64,000 nucleotides of DNA, taken from contig JALSRK010000006.1 in NCBI GenBank assembly GCA_026984795.1, positions 1 through 64,000 on the forward strand. Direction: 5' to 3'. A program made the translations under genes and the position numbers. The DNA is from Solibacteraceae bacterium (GTDB lineage: Bacteria > Acidobacteriota > Terriglobia > Bryobacterales > Bryobacteraceae). This document shows, in pieces, positions 40,363 to 50,500 of this stretch; the first letter of the stretch is position 1; every line of letters begins with the position of its first letter. The notes under the pieces were generated by a model that searched no databases, was not told where the DNA came from, and saw only the letters and a list, made by a program, of their open reading frames with translations.

Positions 40363-41598
40363 TCAGTGGTCCGCCACGCCGCCGTCGCGGAACACGTAGT
40401 TGGGCCGGTTCACCGGCCGGTAGGGGTGCTTCGCGGCCACTTTCTCGTTCAGGCGCACCCCGAGGCCCGGCTTGCCCGGCAGCTCGGCGAAGCCGTCCCT
40501 CACCACGGCCCCCTCGCCGTGGAACAGGTCCTGGATCCACGCTTCCCGCCGCGGGTTGTACTCCTGGATCACGCAGGCCGGCGTGGTGGCGTCCACGTGG
40601 AGCGAGGCCATGGTGCTCACCTCGCTCTGGGGATTGTGCGGGGCCATCTCCACCCGGTGGGCTTCGGCGATGGCGCCGATCTTCTTCATCTCCAGGATGC
40701 CGCCGGCGTGCACCACGTCCGGTTGGATGTAGTTCACCAGGTGGCGCTCGCAGAATGCGGTGAAGCCGTATTTGGTGAACGACCGCTCGCCGGTGGCCAG
40801 CGGCACTCTGGTCTTCTGGCGCAGCAGGGCCAGCTCGTCCAGGTCTTCGAGCTGCGTGGGCTCCTCGACGAAGAACGGCCGCAGATGCTCGACGCCGGTG
40901 CAGAACTCGATGGCCATCACCGTCGTGAGCTTGCCGTGGGCGTCCACGCAGACGTCGAAGTCGTCGCCCACCGCTTTGCGCACCGCCTCCAGCCGCCGGA
41001 TGCCCTCGCGAACGGCGAAGTGAGGGATCACCAGGTTGTCGTCCACCCGGATGAACCCCGACTTGGCCGCCGTGTAGCCTTCCTCTTTGGCTTGAAGGAA
41101 CGCCTCCGGCCTCGAGCCGACGTCCTTGTACATCCGGATGCGCTTCCGCGCACCGCCCCCGAGCAGCTTGTAGATGGGCACGCCGAGCGCCTGGCCCAGG
41201 ATGTCCCACAGGGCGATCTCCACGGCGCTGATGGCGCTGTTGAGCACCGGTCCGCCGCGCCAGCGCGGGTAGCGGAACATGCCCTGCCACAGCAGCTCGA
41301 TGTCGGTCGGATCCTTGCCCACCAGGAACCGTTTGTGCTCCATGATGGCCTGGGCGATGGTGGCTTCCTTGCTCGTGACCGATCCTTCGCCCAACCCCAC
41401 GAGTCCCTGGTTGGTGTAGACCTTGCAGAAGACCCAATTGACACGGCCTACGTTGACGACGAACGTCTTGAGGTCCGTGATCTTCAGGTGGAATACCTTG
41501 GCCTTCCCGGCCGCCCGGCTTACCGAGTCCCACACCGGGGCCAGCACGCCGAATCCCGCGGCCCGAAGAAATCTCCGCCGATCGATTCCTCGCTTCAT
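40363..41598 (-). CDS. Tat-exported enolase-superfamily (mandelate racemase type) sugar-acid dehydratase-like protein
   Basis: A 411-residue protein with a twin-arginine signal (DRRRFLRAAGFGVLAP). The mature part is a mandelate racemase/muconate lactonising enzyme: metal ligands D219 (CVDAHGK), E245 (FFVEEPT) and E271 (LATGERS), catalytic-loop Lys near 179 (AAKSGF) and H321 (MAPHNPQSEV), an arrangement like D-galactonate or gluconate dehydratases. Export of such an enzyme is unusual in other phyla but known in Acidobacteria-type genomes. ATG at 41598 chosen for the Tat signal; upstream sequence in frame is low-complexity. A -10-like TATAGT lies 9 nt before the ATG, and no ribosome site is seen. 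Confidence 0.88.
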   Translation of the reverse strand: MKRGIDRRRFLRAAGFGVLAPVWDSVSRAAGKAKVFHLKITDLKTFVVNVGRVNWVFCKVYTNQGLVGLGEGSVTSKEATIAQAIMEHKRFLVGKDPTDIELLWQGMFRYPRWRGGPVLNSAISAVEIALWDILGQALGVPIYKLLGGGARKRIRMYKDVGSRPEAFLQAKEEGYTAAKSGFIRVDDNLVIPHFAVREGIRRLEAVRKAVGDDFDVCVDAHGKLTTVMAIEFCTGVEHLRPFFVEEPTQLEDLDELALLRQKTRVPLATGERSFTKYGFTAFCERHLVNYIQPDVVHAGGILEMKKIGAIAEAHRVEMAPHNPQSEVSTMASLHVDATTPACVIQEYNPRREAWIQDLFHGEGAVVRDGFAELPGKPGLGVRLNEKVAAKHPYRPVNRPNYVFRDGGVADH

Positions 41599-41607
41599 AG
41601 CGGAGAA

Positions 41608-41613
41608 ACTATA
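41608..41613 (-). promoter_or_regulatory. Candidate -10 element (TATAGT) of the dehydratase-like gene
   Basis: TATAGT on the minus strand, 9 nt before the ATG at 41598, leaving room for at most a 2-4 nt leader. Matches the arrangement at hemD. Confidence 0.35.
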
Positions 41614-41695
41614 GCAGATCAGCGGCGGAATGCAGAGGGCGCCGAGTGAAGGCGCAGCCTGTCTCACCCGGCTCGGGTGCGGATGCGTCATAAAA

Positions 41696-41718
41696 CCGGC
41701 TGCGCCGGGAGTCTTTTT
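41696..41718 (+). terminator. Small hairpin with T-run before the sigma gene
   Basis: CCGGC (41696-41700), loop TGC, GCCGG (41704-41708), then GAGTCTTTTT. This looks like a short intrinsic terminator on the plus strand, 40 nt before the sigma-factor ATG. It could end read-through from comM or act as an attenuator. The stem is only 5 bp. Confidence 0.3.
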
Positions 41719-41757
41719 GATATAGCCTGAAAACGCGGAGACCGGCGGAGCCGCCGC

Positions 41758-42333
41758 ATGAAGGAAAAGGCCGCGGACATCCTTGCGCTCGATCTGGCGG
41801 GGGCTCTCGTGCGCCCTTCTTCGCGCCCGGCGCGGCTCGAGCGGGAGATCACAGAGATCTTCACCCGGCTCCGGATGCCGGTCTACCGTTATGTGCTCGG
41901 TATTCTGGCCGATCCGGCCGAAGCCGAAGATGTCGCGCAAGAAGCGTTCCTCCGGCTCTACACCGTGGTTCGCGCCGGCGGGCGGGTAGAGAACGTCCCG
42001 GCTTGGATCTTTCGTACCGCGCATAACCTTGCCGTGGACCGGCTGCGCACCGTGGAGCGGCGGCAGGCCTGTGACATCGAGAGTTTGGACGAGTTGACGG
42101 GAGTCCGCGCCGAGCCCGCCTCGGTGGAAAGAGACCTCGCGGAGAAGGAGCGGCGGGAGGCGGTGCGCAGCGCCCTGGCGGCGCTGTCGCCGCAGGAACG
42201 CCGCTGTGTGGACTTGCGCTCCGAGGGGCTGCGGTACCGGGAAATCGCCGATGTGCTCGGGGTAAGCCTTTCTACGGTGCAGACCTTCTTGACCCGCGCG
42301 CTGCGGAAACTGATGAAGGAAGTCGATGCTTAG
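41758..42333 (+). CDS. ECF-type RNA polymerase sigma factor
   Basis: A 191-residue sigma-70 family protein with region 2 (RLRMPVYRYVLGILADPAEA, EDVAQEAFLRLY, VPAWIFRTAHNLAVDRLR) and region 4 (ALSPQERRCVDLRSEGLRY, REIADVLGVSLSTVQTFLTR), and no region 3. Its last codons overlap the anti-sigma gene by 8 nt, so the two are coupled. The next genes are two TonB-dependent receptors, which suggests cell-surface signalling or joint control, though TonB receptors here lack an obvious N-terminal signalling domain of the FecA type. Confidence 0.93.
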   Translation: MKEKAADILALDLAGALVRPSSRPARLEREITEIFTRLRMPVYRYVLGILADPAEAEDVAQEAFLRLYTVVRAGGRVENVPAWIFRTAHNLAVDRLRTVERRQACDIESLDELTGVRAEPASVERDLAEKERREAVRSALAALSPQERRCVDLRSEGLRYREIADVLGVSLSTVQTFLTRALRKLMKEVDA

Positions 42334-44167
42334 CCGGATACCGATGAAGTGGCTTTCGCGCCTGCGGCACCTCTCCGACGAGGAGCTGCTGGGCTACCTC
42401 GACGGCGAGCTGGACGCCCGCCACGCCGCCCGGGTGAAGCGCCACCTCGAAGGATGCTGGGACTGCCGCAGCCGCGTGCGGCAGATGGAAGAAGCCATCG
42501 AAGCTCTCTCCCGCTGGCGCCCGGCCAGGCTGCACGCCGAAATGGAGCCTCCCCCGAAAGGCTGGCGGGAGTTCCCCATCCGCTTGGAACAGCTCGCCGC
42601 CAGCCCGGTGGAGGCCGATTCCACCCGCCGCTGGATGCGGGGAACGCGGGTCTGGAAGCTCGCCGGAGCAACCGCCGCAGTGGCGGCGCTGGCCCTGTGG
42701 CTGCCGGAGTTCGGGGGCTTCCGCCTCTCAGCCAAGGAGCTGATCGCCGCGATGATCCGGCACGAAGCGGCCGTCGCCGCCAGCGCAGAAAACGCGGTGT
42801 TACACCGCACGGTCCGGGTCTCTTGCACGCCGCCGGAGTTCGTTCCTCCGGGCCCGAGCATCCTCGAGAACTGGCACGCGTTGCGCCACCGAAAGGTCCG
42901 GCGGGAGGGAAACCTGAAACTGTGGGCGAAGCTCGCACCCGTCTTCCAGGCGAACGCCATGAATCTCGAGGATGCCCTGTCGGCGGCCTCCTTCAACAAC
43001 TGGCGCGCCTCGCTGGCGGATCCGGTGGACACCGTCCGTAAGGTCCGCCTGGAAGACGGCTCGGCCGGCTGGTTGCTGGAAACGCGCAATCCGGGCTCCG
43101 CCGGCCGGTTCGGCATCACCGGGGCGGAGCTGCTTGTCCGGGCGTCGGACTGGCAGCCTGTCCGTCAGGTGCTCCGCTTCCGCTCACCCGGCGGCGATGT
43201 GGAGTGCGAATTCACTACACTGCGCCTGGAAGCTTTGTCTTGGAACGCGATTCCCCCGTCTGTGTTCGCCGAACGGGAGCCGCCCGGCCGGCCGGCGACC
43301 GCAATGATGGAAGGTACCGCCGCCAAGCCGTCGCCGCCTGCGGCAACGCTGCGTTCCGAAGTGGAAGCGTTGTACGCACTGCACCGAATCGGGGCGTGCC
43401 GCCGTGGCGGTTTCGATCTCCGGCGGACCGCGGAGGGCGCGATCGAGCTGCGCGGGGCGGCCTCTACAGCCGAAGAAGCAGAGCAGATCGCCTCCGCCGT
43501 GCGAGGCATCCCCGGGCTGGTCCTTCACATCCAGGCTCCCGGTCCGACGGTCGCCGGCGCGCCAGTAGAGGCGGCGGATCGAGCGGCGGCCGCCGGCCCG
43601 GTTCCGGGTAGATTCCCCGCCGAACCCGCGCTCCGGCGGCTGCTTGCCGGACCGGATCCAGGGGTAGTGGAACGCAAAGTAGCCGGCTTTGCTACGGCGG
43701 TGGTGACCCTGTCCCAGGAGGCATGGGCCGATGCCTGGGCTCTTCATCGCCTCACAAGCCGGCTCCCCGAGGGCGCCCTGGCCCAGTTGGACCGCAGCTC
43801 CCGGTGGCTGGTGGAAGTCATGCTGCGCGAACACTCGGCGGCCCTCCAGCGCGCTCTCGGCCGGTTACAGGACCGTCTCGCGCCTGTGGCCGGAGAGCCT
43901 CCCGGCGCCTCGACCCGCCCGGCGGCTTCCGCCATTTCCCCTGGGCAGCTCTCCCGGCAGATTCTCGACGCGGTCTCGCGGGCCAACACGCTCTCGTTCG
44001 AGCTCTTCACCGTCTCTGACACGCCGCCGCGCGACCGCGATGTCCGGGAGGGCTTACAAGAGCTTCTCCTGCGCGTAGCCGCCGCCAGGGAGGGCGCAAG
44101 TGAGTTTCAGCAACTCGTCGCCCAGGCTGGCCGTGGGGCCGGCTCGCCATGGACGGCAAACGAGTAG
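42326..44167 (+). CDS. Large zinc-finger anti-sigma factor with extracytoplasmic domain
   Basis: A 613-residue membrane protein. The N-terminal anti-sigma zinc finger is visible as SDEELLGYLDGELDARHAAR followed by H40, C44 and C47 in KRHLEGCWDC. One membrane helix spans about 109-127. The remaining 480 residues are predicted to be outside the cytoplasm: a beta-rich part (130-330, GGDVECEFTTLRLEAL) that resembles the lipoprotein-like sensor part of some anti-sigma proteins, a BON-like segment (about 350-425, HRIGACRRGGFDL to GIPGLVLHIQAP) and a helical tail. Much longer than usual ECF anti-sigma factors. It should hold the coupled sigma factor inactive until a periplasmic signal. Confidence 0.85.
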   Translation: MLSRIPMKWLSRLRHLSDEELLGYLDGELDARHAARVKRHLEGCWDCRSRVRQMEEAIEALSRWRPARLHAEMEPPPKGWREFPIRLEQLAASPVEADSTRRWMRGTRVWKLAGATAAVAALALWLPEFGGFRLSAKELIAAMIRHEAAVAASAENAVLHRTVRVSCTPPEFVPPGPSILENWHALRHRKVRREGNLKLWAKLAPVFQANAMNLEDALSAASFNNWRASLADPVDTVRKVRLEDGSAGWLLETRNPGSAGRFGITGAELLVRASDWQPVRQVLRFRSPGGDVECEFTTLRLEALSWNAIPPSVFAEREPPGRPATAMMEGTAAKPSPPAATLRSEVEALYALHRIGACRRGGFDLRRTAEGAIELRGAASTAEEAEQIASAVRGIPGLVLHIQAPGPTVAGAPVEAADRAAAAGPVPGRFPAEPALRRLLAGPDPGVVERKVAGFATAVVTLSQEAWADAWALHRLTSRLPEGALAQLDRSSRWLVEVMLREHSAALQRALGRLQDRLAPVAGEPPGASTRPAASAISPGQLSRQILDAVSRANTLSFELFTVSDTPPRDRDVREGLQELLLRVAAAREGASEFQQLVAQAGRGAGSPWTANE

Positions 44168-44231
44168 CGTTCGAGACGCCGCAGAAAAAGACCGGTTTTG
44201 CACCTCATCTGTTATACGCTTAGGAGGGGCG

Positions 44232-47200
44232 ATGAGGGTCGGCTTTCAGGTTCGTTTCCTGGCGGCCGCCGTGGGGCTCGCGCTGCTGGGCAGGGGGATC
44301 GTTTCCGCCCAGACCGCCGCGATTGCAGGCGTCGTGTCGGATACCTCCGGCGCCGCGGTTCCCGGAGTGCGCGTCACCGCCAGTAACGAGGCCACCGGCT
44401 TGCTTCGCACCGTCTCCTCCAACTTGCTCGGAGACTATGTGATTCCTCTCCTGCCACCCGGTGTTTACCGGGTCACCGTGCTGGCCCCCGGCTTCCGGCC
44501 CTTCAGTCGCGCCGGCGTCCGGATCAGGGTGAATCAGACCGTACGGCTGGACTTTCGGCTTACCCTCGAACCGGTCCACCAGACAGTGACCATTCCGGAA
44601 CAGCCGGCCATGATCGAGACCCGTTCCGGAGCGCTCAAGAGCGCCATCGACTCCCGCCGCATCCGGGAACTGCCGCTGAACGGACGGAACCCCCTGGAGC
44701 TTCAGTACCTGATTGCCGGCGTGGGATGGACCACCGCTCTCGGGCAGGCCCAGAACCGCGGCGTCTCCATCAACGGCTCCCGCCCGAATACGAACAACTA
44801 CACGCTGGACGGCGGCGACAACCACGATCCCTACTTCAATACGCCCGCCGTGTTCCCCTCGCCGGACGCCCTGCAGGAGTTCACCATTCAGACGAGCTCT
44901 TACAGCGCGGCCGGCGGCCGGAACTCCGGGGCCCGCATGAACGCCGTGACGAAATCCGGCACCAACGAGCTCCACGGCTCCCTTTTCGAGTTCGTCCGGA
45001 ACCAGAAGCTCAACGCGCGGAACTTCTTCGCCAACGACGTGCCGCCGTTCAAGCGGAATCAGTTCGGGGCCACCCTGGGCGGCCCCATCCACCGCAACCG
45101 GACCTTCTTCTTCATCGCCTGGCAGACCACGTACCAGCGCAGCTCGCCCGCCTCCCAGACCGCCACCGTGCCTTCAGCCGCCCAGCGTACCGGCGACTTT
45201 ACCGCCCTCGGCAAGCCTTTGAAGGATCCGGCCGGCGGCTTCTTCCCGGACAACCTTATTCCGCAGACCCGGATACGCCCCGCGGCGCGCCGGTTCCTCA
45301 ACGCCTTCGTGCCGGAGCCCAACCGCCCGGACAACCTTTACAGCTTTTCGAGCGACGAACGGCTCGACGAGCACCAGTGGATCGGCCGGTTGGACCACCG
45401 CCTCGGCCGGGCTGACCAGCTTGTCGGACGCGCGGTCTACAACTTCCGCGACCGGCGTGAGGCGACGGGGAACCTCCCCGGATTCTTCGCCGCCATCGCC
45501 TATCACAACCTCAACTTGACGGGCGTGAGCACCCACGTCTTCGGGCCGCGGATGATCAACCGCCTCACCGTTTCCTTGATCCGGATCAACCGGCGGCAGC
45601 AGAGCGTCGTTCCCGGCAACCGAACCTGGACGGACTTGGGCGCCGGTTTCGCGCGCGCCTTTCGAGGCGATGCGCCCGCCGCTCACGATACGCGGGTCGC
45701 GGGTTATTTCCACGCTTTCTCGCGCTTCCCCCTAGCCCATAGACGCAGCAGCGCCCAGCTCTCCGACGGCCTCAGTCTGACCCGCGGCTCCCACCTTCTC
45801 CAGATCGGCGGCGACCTCCGCTGGAGCCGTTTGAACCTTCAGGAGTTCTATCTGGGTGACCCGCTTCTGCGTTTCCGCAGCCGGTTCACCGGCGACGCGG
45901 CGGCGGATCTGCTCCTTGGCCGCCCTCAAGAAGCGGTCCAGATCGCCGAAGACGCCAACCGCCCCCGCTCCCGCGAGTACGCCCTCTACGTTCAGGACGA
46001 TTGGAAAGCCGCCTCGCGGCTCACCTGGAATCTCGGCTTGCGGTGGGAGTCCTACTTGCCCTTCGTGGATGAATTCGACCGGTTCGCCCAGATCCGGCCG
46101 GGCTGGCGCTCCAGCCTTTACCCCAACGCGCCGCCGGGCCTCGTCTTCGCCGGAGATCCCGGCGTCCCCCGCTCCACGTTACGCAACATCTGGACGAACT
46201 TCGGGCCGCGTTTCGGCTTCGCCTTGGACCCGACCGGCGCCGGCAAGTTCACCGTGCGCGGCGGCTACGGCGTCTTCTACTCGCAAATCCGCCAGCAGGC
46301 GCACAACCAGATCTCCACCAACCAGCCCTTTTCCTTGAAGTTGATCATGACCGAGCCCCCGGGCGGGCTCGACGATCCCTATGCTCCGGGAGTCAATCCG
46401 TTTCCTTACGTCCCCCCGGCCACGGCCGCCGACAGGAGGAACTACCGTTTCCGCCTGCCGCTGGCGATCACCCAGTGGTCGCCGGATTTCCGCAACGCCG
46501 TCGTCCAGCAGTGGAACCTGAGCCTCCAGCGCCAGCTCGGCGCGAACCACCTGGTCACCGCCGCCTACGTGGGCAGCAAAGGCAACCACCTGTTCATGAG
46601 GAACGAACTGAACCCGGGCCTCTACGACGGCTCGGAGCGCCCTCTCGACGAGCGCCGGCTCCTGGCGCCTTGGTTCAGCTCCGTGCGGAATCAGACGAGT
46701 ATCGGCAATTCCACCTATCACTCGCTGCAACTCACCTTCGAGCGGCGCTTCACCGGAGGTCTGAGTGTCCTGGCCAACTACACCTTCGGCAAGCTCCTCG
46801 ATGACGCCTCCTCGGACAACGACATGCCGGCCAACCCGTGGAACCTCCGCGCCGAAAAAGGCCGCTCGGATTTCGACATGACACACCGTTTCGTGGCCTC
46901 ATTCGTCTGGGATCTGCCCGACACCCGCCGGCCGGGGCGGCTGGGGCGTGCGGTGCTCCACGGGTGGCAACTGAACGGTGTCGTAGTGGCGCATTCCGGC
47001 CGCTGGCTGACCATCATCTCCGGATTGGACAATTCCGGCTCCGGCGTCAACCAGGATCGCGCCGACCTGGTGGGCGATCCGTCGCTGCCCTCCGGCCGTC
47101 CCCGGGCGGAGATCGTCCGGCGGTACTTCAACACCGCGGCTTTCGCTCCCAACCCGCCTGGTACCTTCGGCACGGCGGGACGTAACATCATTCAAGGGCC

Positions 47201-47408
47201 GGGCCTCTTCGTCGTCAACCTCGGGGCCATCAAGAGCTTCCGGCTCGGCGAACAGCGCCTCGTCGAGATCCGCACGGAATTCTTCAACCTCCTCAACCGG
47301 GTGAACCTCGGCAACCCGAACACGAACCTCAGCTCGACAAAGTTCGGCTACGTCACGACCGCGGGAGAACCCCGGGTAATTCAGCTCGCCGCCAAGTTCG
47401 TCTTCTGA
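44232..47408 (+). CDS. Oar-like TonB-dependent receptor (copy 1)
   Basis: A 1058-residue outer-membrane protein: signal peptide to about residue 26 (GLALLGRGIVSAQ), a carboxypeptidase-regulatory-like domain (about 27-110, IAGVVSDTSGAAVPGVRV to PPGVYRVTVLAPGF), a plug domain with RELPLNGRNPLELQYL and SINGSRPNTNNYTLDGGDNHD, and a beta-barrel that ends in a terminal Phe (LAAKFVF), as outer-membrane proteins do. Such receptors in Acidobacteria probably import oligosaccharides or other polymers. The ATG at 44232 follows TAGGAGGGG. Close paralogue of the next gene and of identical length. It starts 64 nt after the anti-sigma gene. Confidence 0.92.
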   Translation: MRVGFQVRFLAAAVGLALLGRGIVSAQTAAIAGVVSDTSGAAVPGVRVTASNEATGLLRTVSSNLLGDYVIPLLPPGVYRVTVLAPGFRPFSRAGVRIRVNQTVRLDFRLTLEPVHQTVTIPEQPAMIETRSGALKSAIDSRRIRELPLNGRNPLELQYLIAGVGWTTALGQAQNRGVSINGSRPNTNNYTLDGGDNHDPYFNTPAVFPSPDALQEFTIQTSSYSAAGGRNSGARMNAVTKSGTNELHGSLFEFVRNQKLNARNFFANDVPPFKRNQFGATLGGPIHRNRTFFFIAWQTTYQRSSPASQTATVPSAAQRTGDFTALGKPLKDPAGGFFPDNLIPQTRIRPAARRFLNAFVPEPNRPDNLYSFSSDERLDEHQWIGRLDHRLGRADQLVGRAVYNFRDRREATGNLPGFFAAIAYHNLNLTGVSTHVFGPRMINRLTVSLIRINRRQQSVVPGNRTWTDLGAGFARAFRGDAPAAHDTRVAGYFHAFSRFPLAHRRSSAQLSDGLSLTRGSHLLQIGGDLRWSRLNLQEFYLGDPLLRFRSRFTGDAAADLLLGRPQEAVQIAEDANRPRSREYALYVQDDWKAASRLTWNLGLRWESYLPFVDEFDRFAQIRPGWRSSLYPNAPPGLVFAGDPGVPRSTLRNIWTNFGPRFGFALDPTGAGKFTVRGGYGVFYSQIRQQAHNQISTNQPFSLKLIMTEPPGGLDDPYAPGVNPFPYVPPATAADRRNYRFRLPLAITQWSPDFRNAVVQQWNLSLQRQLGANHLVTAAYVGSKGNHLFMRNELNPGLYDGSERPLDERRLLAPWFSSVRNQTSIGNSTYHSLQLTFERRFTGGLSVLANYTFGKLLDDASSDNDMPANPWNLRAEKGRSDFDMTHRFVASFVWDLPDTRRPGRLGRAVLHGWQLNGVVVAHSGRWLTIISGLDNSGSGVNQDRADLVGDPSLPSGRPRAEIVRRYFNTAAFAPNPPGTFGTAGRNIIQGPGLFVVNLGAIKSFRLGEQRLVEIRTEFFNLLNRVNLGNPNTNLSSTKFGYVTTAGEPRVIQLAAKFVF

Positions 47409-47575
47409 TCCCAAAGCGGGGCGCCCGTGGCCGGGGAAACCCCTGTCATAAAAACATCCCACTGGTTCGTTCCCCACAACAGAGCGGCGGCGTCCGAGGC
47501 GCCGCCAATACGTGTACGCCGGTTGGGCTGGGAAACGCTCCCGTGCCGCCCGCCGGTTCGACAGGGAGGTCTTAG

Positions 47576-50500
47576 ATGAAGGCGCAACTTTCGCGGCGAA
47601 CGCCGCTTCTGTTTCTCTTCGCGCTCCTGCTGCCCGCCGCCTTGATGGCGCAGGGTACGGTAACGATCTTCGGGACAGTGACCGACTCGACCGGAGCCGT
47701 GGTGCCCGGCGCCAAGGTCACCGTCAACAACGTCCTTACGGGACTGACGCGCGAGACCACGACGAACGAAGCCGGCAACTACGTGGTCTCCCAACTCCCC
47801 GTGGGGGTCTATTCGGTCACCGTCGAGGCCGAAGGCTTCAAGACCGCCGTCCAGGACGACATCCGCGTGCAGGTGGACGAGAACCGCCGCGTGGACCTGG
47901 CTTTGGAAGTCGGCGCGGTGACCGAAAGCATCACCGTCGAGGCCGCCGTCGCCCAGGTGGAAACGCGCGAGGGCGCCATCAAAGAAGTCATCGACGCCGA
48001 ACGCATCGTCGAGCTGCCGCTGAACGGCCGCAACCCCATCGAGCTTCAGTATCTCGTCGCCGGCGTCGGCCGCCGCACCGGAAGGGGCCAGGCGCAGAAC
48101 CCCTCGGTGTCGATCAACGGGACCCGCACCAACGCCAACAACTACACTCTGGACGGCGGCGACAACCACGACCCGTACTTCAACTCACCGGCCGCCTTCC
48201 CCAACCCCGACGCCTTGCAGGAGTTCAGCATCCAAACCAATTCCTACGCCGCCGACAAGGGGCGCAACGCCGGCATCATCATGAACGCGGTCACCAAGTC
48301 GGGAACCAACGAGTTCCACGGAACCGCCTTCGAATTCCTCCGCAACGAAAAACTGAACGCCCGGAACTTCTTCGCCAACGACGTGCCGCCCTTCAAGCGG
48401 AATCAATACGGGGGCACCTTCGGCGGCCCCATCGTCCGGGACAAACTCTTCTTCTTCGGCTCCTACCAAGGTACGCGGGAACGAAGCGCACCGGGTTCGG
48501 TCACGGCTACGGTCCTGACCGAAGCCCAGCGGGGCGGCGATTTCTCAGGACTCTCCAAGACCATCAAGGATCCCACCACCGGCCAGCCGTTCCCCGGAAA
48601 CGTCATCCCGTCGGACCGCTTGAGCCAGCCGGCGCTGAACTTCCTCGACGCGTTCATCCCCCTGCCGAACCGCGGCGAGGATCTCTACACATTCGCCAGC
48701 CAGCAGTTGATCAATGACGAGCAGGTCATCACCAAGGTCGACTACAACGTCAGCGACGCCAACCGCCTCTACGGGAGGCTGTTTTACAACTACAACTACA
48801 CGGAACAGGCCGTCGGCAACATCCCGGGGTTCCTCGCCGGCATCGACTACCGGAACTGGAACATCGTCGTCAACGATACCCACGTCTTCACGCCCACCCT
48901 GCTGAACAGCGTGACCTTCACCTTCGCCGACATCGACCGCGTGCAGAACTCCATCGTGCCCGGCAACAAGACGTGGATGGACCTCGGGGCCGGCTTCACC
49001 AGGACGATGACCGCCGACGCTCCCGCCGCCCACGATACGCGTCTCGACGGCTATTTCCGCGCCTTCTCTCGCTTCCCCTTGAACCACTTCCGCAACAACA
49101 TCATGGTGAGCGACGACGTCTCCTGGAACCGCGGGAACCACTTCTTGCGTTTCGGCGGCGAGCTGCGCCGCTCCATCCTCGACCTCCAGGAGTTCTTCCG
49201 CGGCGATCCCTTCGTCCGCTTCCGGAACCGCTTCACCGGCGACGCGGCGGCCGACTTCATGCTCGGCCTGCCCAGCCAGTTCATGCAGATCGCCGAGGAC
49301 AGCAACAAGCCGCGCACCTGGGAGATCGCCCTGTTCCTCCAGGACGATTGGAAAGCCACCCAGCGGCTCACGCTGAACCTGGGCTTGCGCTGGGAGCCTT
49401 ATCTGCCGTTCATCGACGTCACCAACAAGTTCTCACAGGTGCGTCTCGGACAACAGTCGCAGGTCTTTCCTTCGGCGCCCGAAGGCGTCGTCTTTCCGGG
49501 CGACCCGGGCGTTCCCCGGGCCATGATCCCGAACCGTTGGGGCAATTTCGGGCCTCGCTTCGGTTTCGCCTGGGATCTCTTCGGGACCGGAAGGACGGCT
49601 ATCCGCGGCGGCTACGGGCTCTTCTACTCCCAGATCCGCCAGCAGGCCCACAACCAGATCTCCACTAACCAGCCCTTCTCGCTCAAGTTGACTGTGGACA
49701 ACCCTCCCGGCGGCCTGGAAGATCCCTACCGCGAGACCGGCAATCCGTTCCCGTTCCAGCCGCCGCAGACGCCCGAAGAGGCGGAAAACTACAACTGGGT
49801 GCTGCCCATGCAGATCACCCAATGGAACACGGACTTCCGCAACGCCATCGTCCAGCAGTGGAACTTCAACATTCAGCAGCAGTTCGCCTCCAGTTACATC
49901 TTCACCGCCGCCTATGTAGGCACCAAGGGCAACCACCTCTACATGAGCAACGAGGCGAACCCGGCTATCTACGGCTTGCCGGGCAATCTGAACCAACGCC
50001 GGCCGCTGTATCCGACCTTCAGCCGCATCCGCGACATGAGCGCCCAGGGCAACTCCACCTACCACGCCCTTCAGCTCACGCTGAACAAACGGATGTCGCG
50101 AGGCTTCACGATCCTGGCGAACTACACCCTAGGAAAACTGCTCGACGACGCCTCCTCGGACGGCGACGTTCCCTCCAACCCTTGGAACATCGCTAACGAG
50201 AAAGGCCATTCGGATCTCGACATTTCGCACCGCTTCACCGCCAGCTTCATCTGGGACCTGCCCAAGCTGGCCGACTCGAGCGCCATCGTCAGGCATGTTC
50301 TGGGCGGTTGGTCCACCAACGGAATCATCACGCTGGAAAGCGGCCGCTGGCTGTCGGTCGTCTCCGGCAAAGACCGCTCGGCCAGCGGCGTCAACCAGGA
50401 CCGCGCCGACGTCGTCGGCGACTGGAAGCTTTCGAGCGACCGGCCGAAAGACGAACGCATCGCCAAGTGGTTCAATACCTCAGCCTTCACCATCAACCAG

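Noticed and set aside
39143..41533. A 796-codon minus-strand frame across comM and the dehydratase-like gene
   Set aside because: Arg/Gly/Pro-rich shadow that spans two well-supported genes in other frames.
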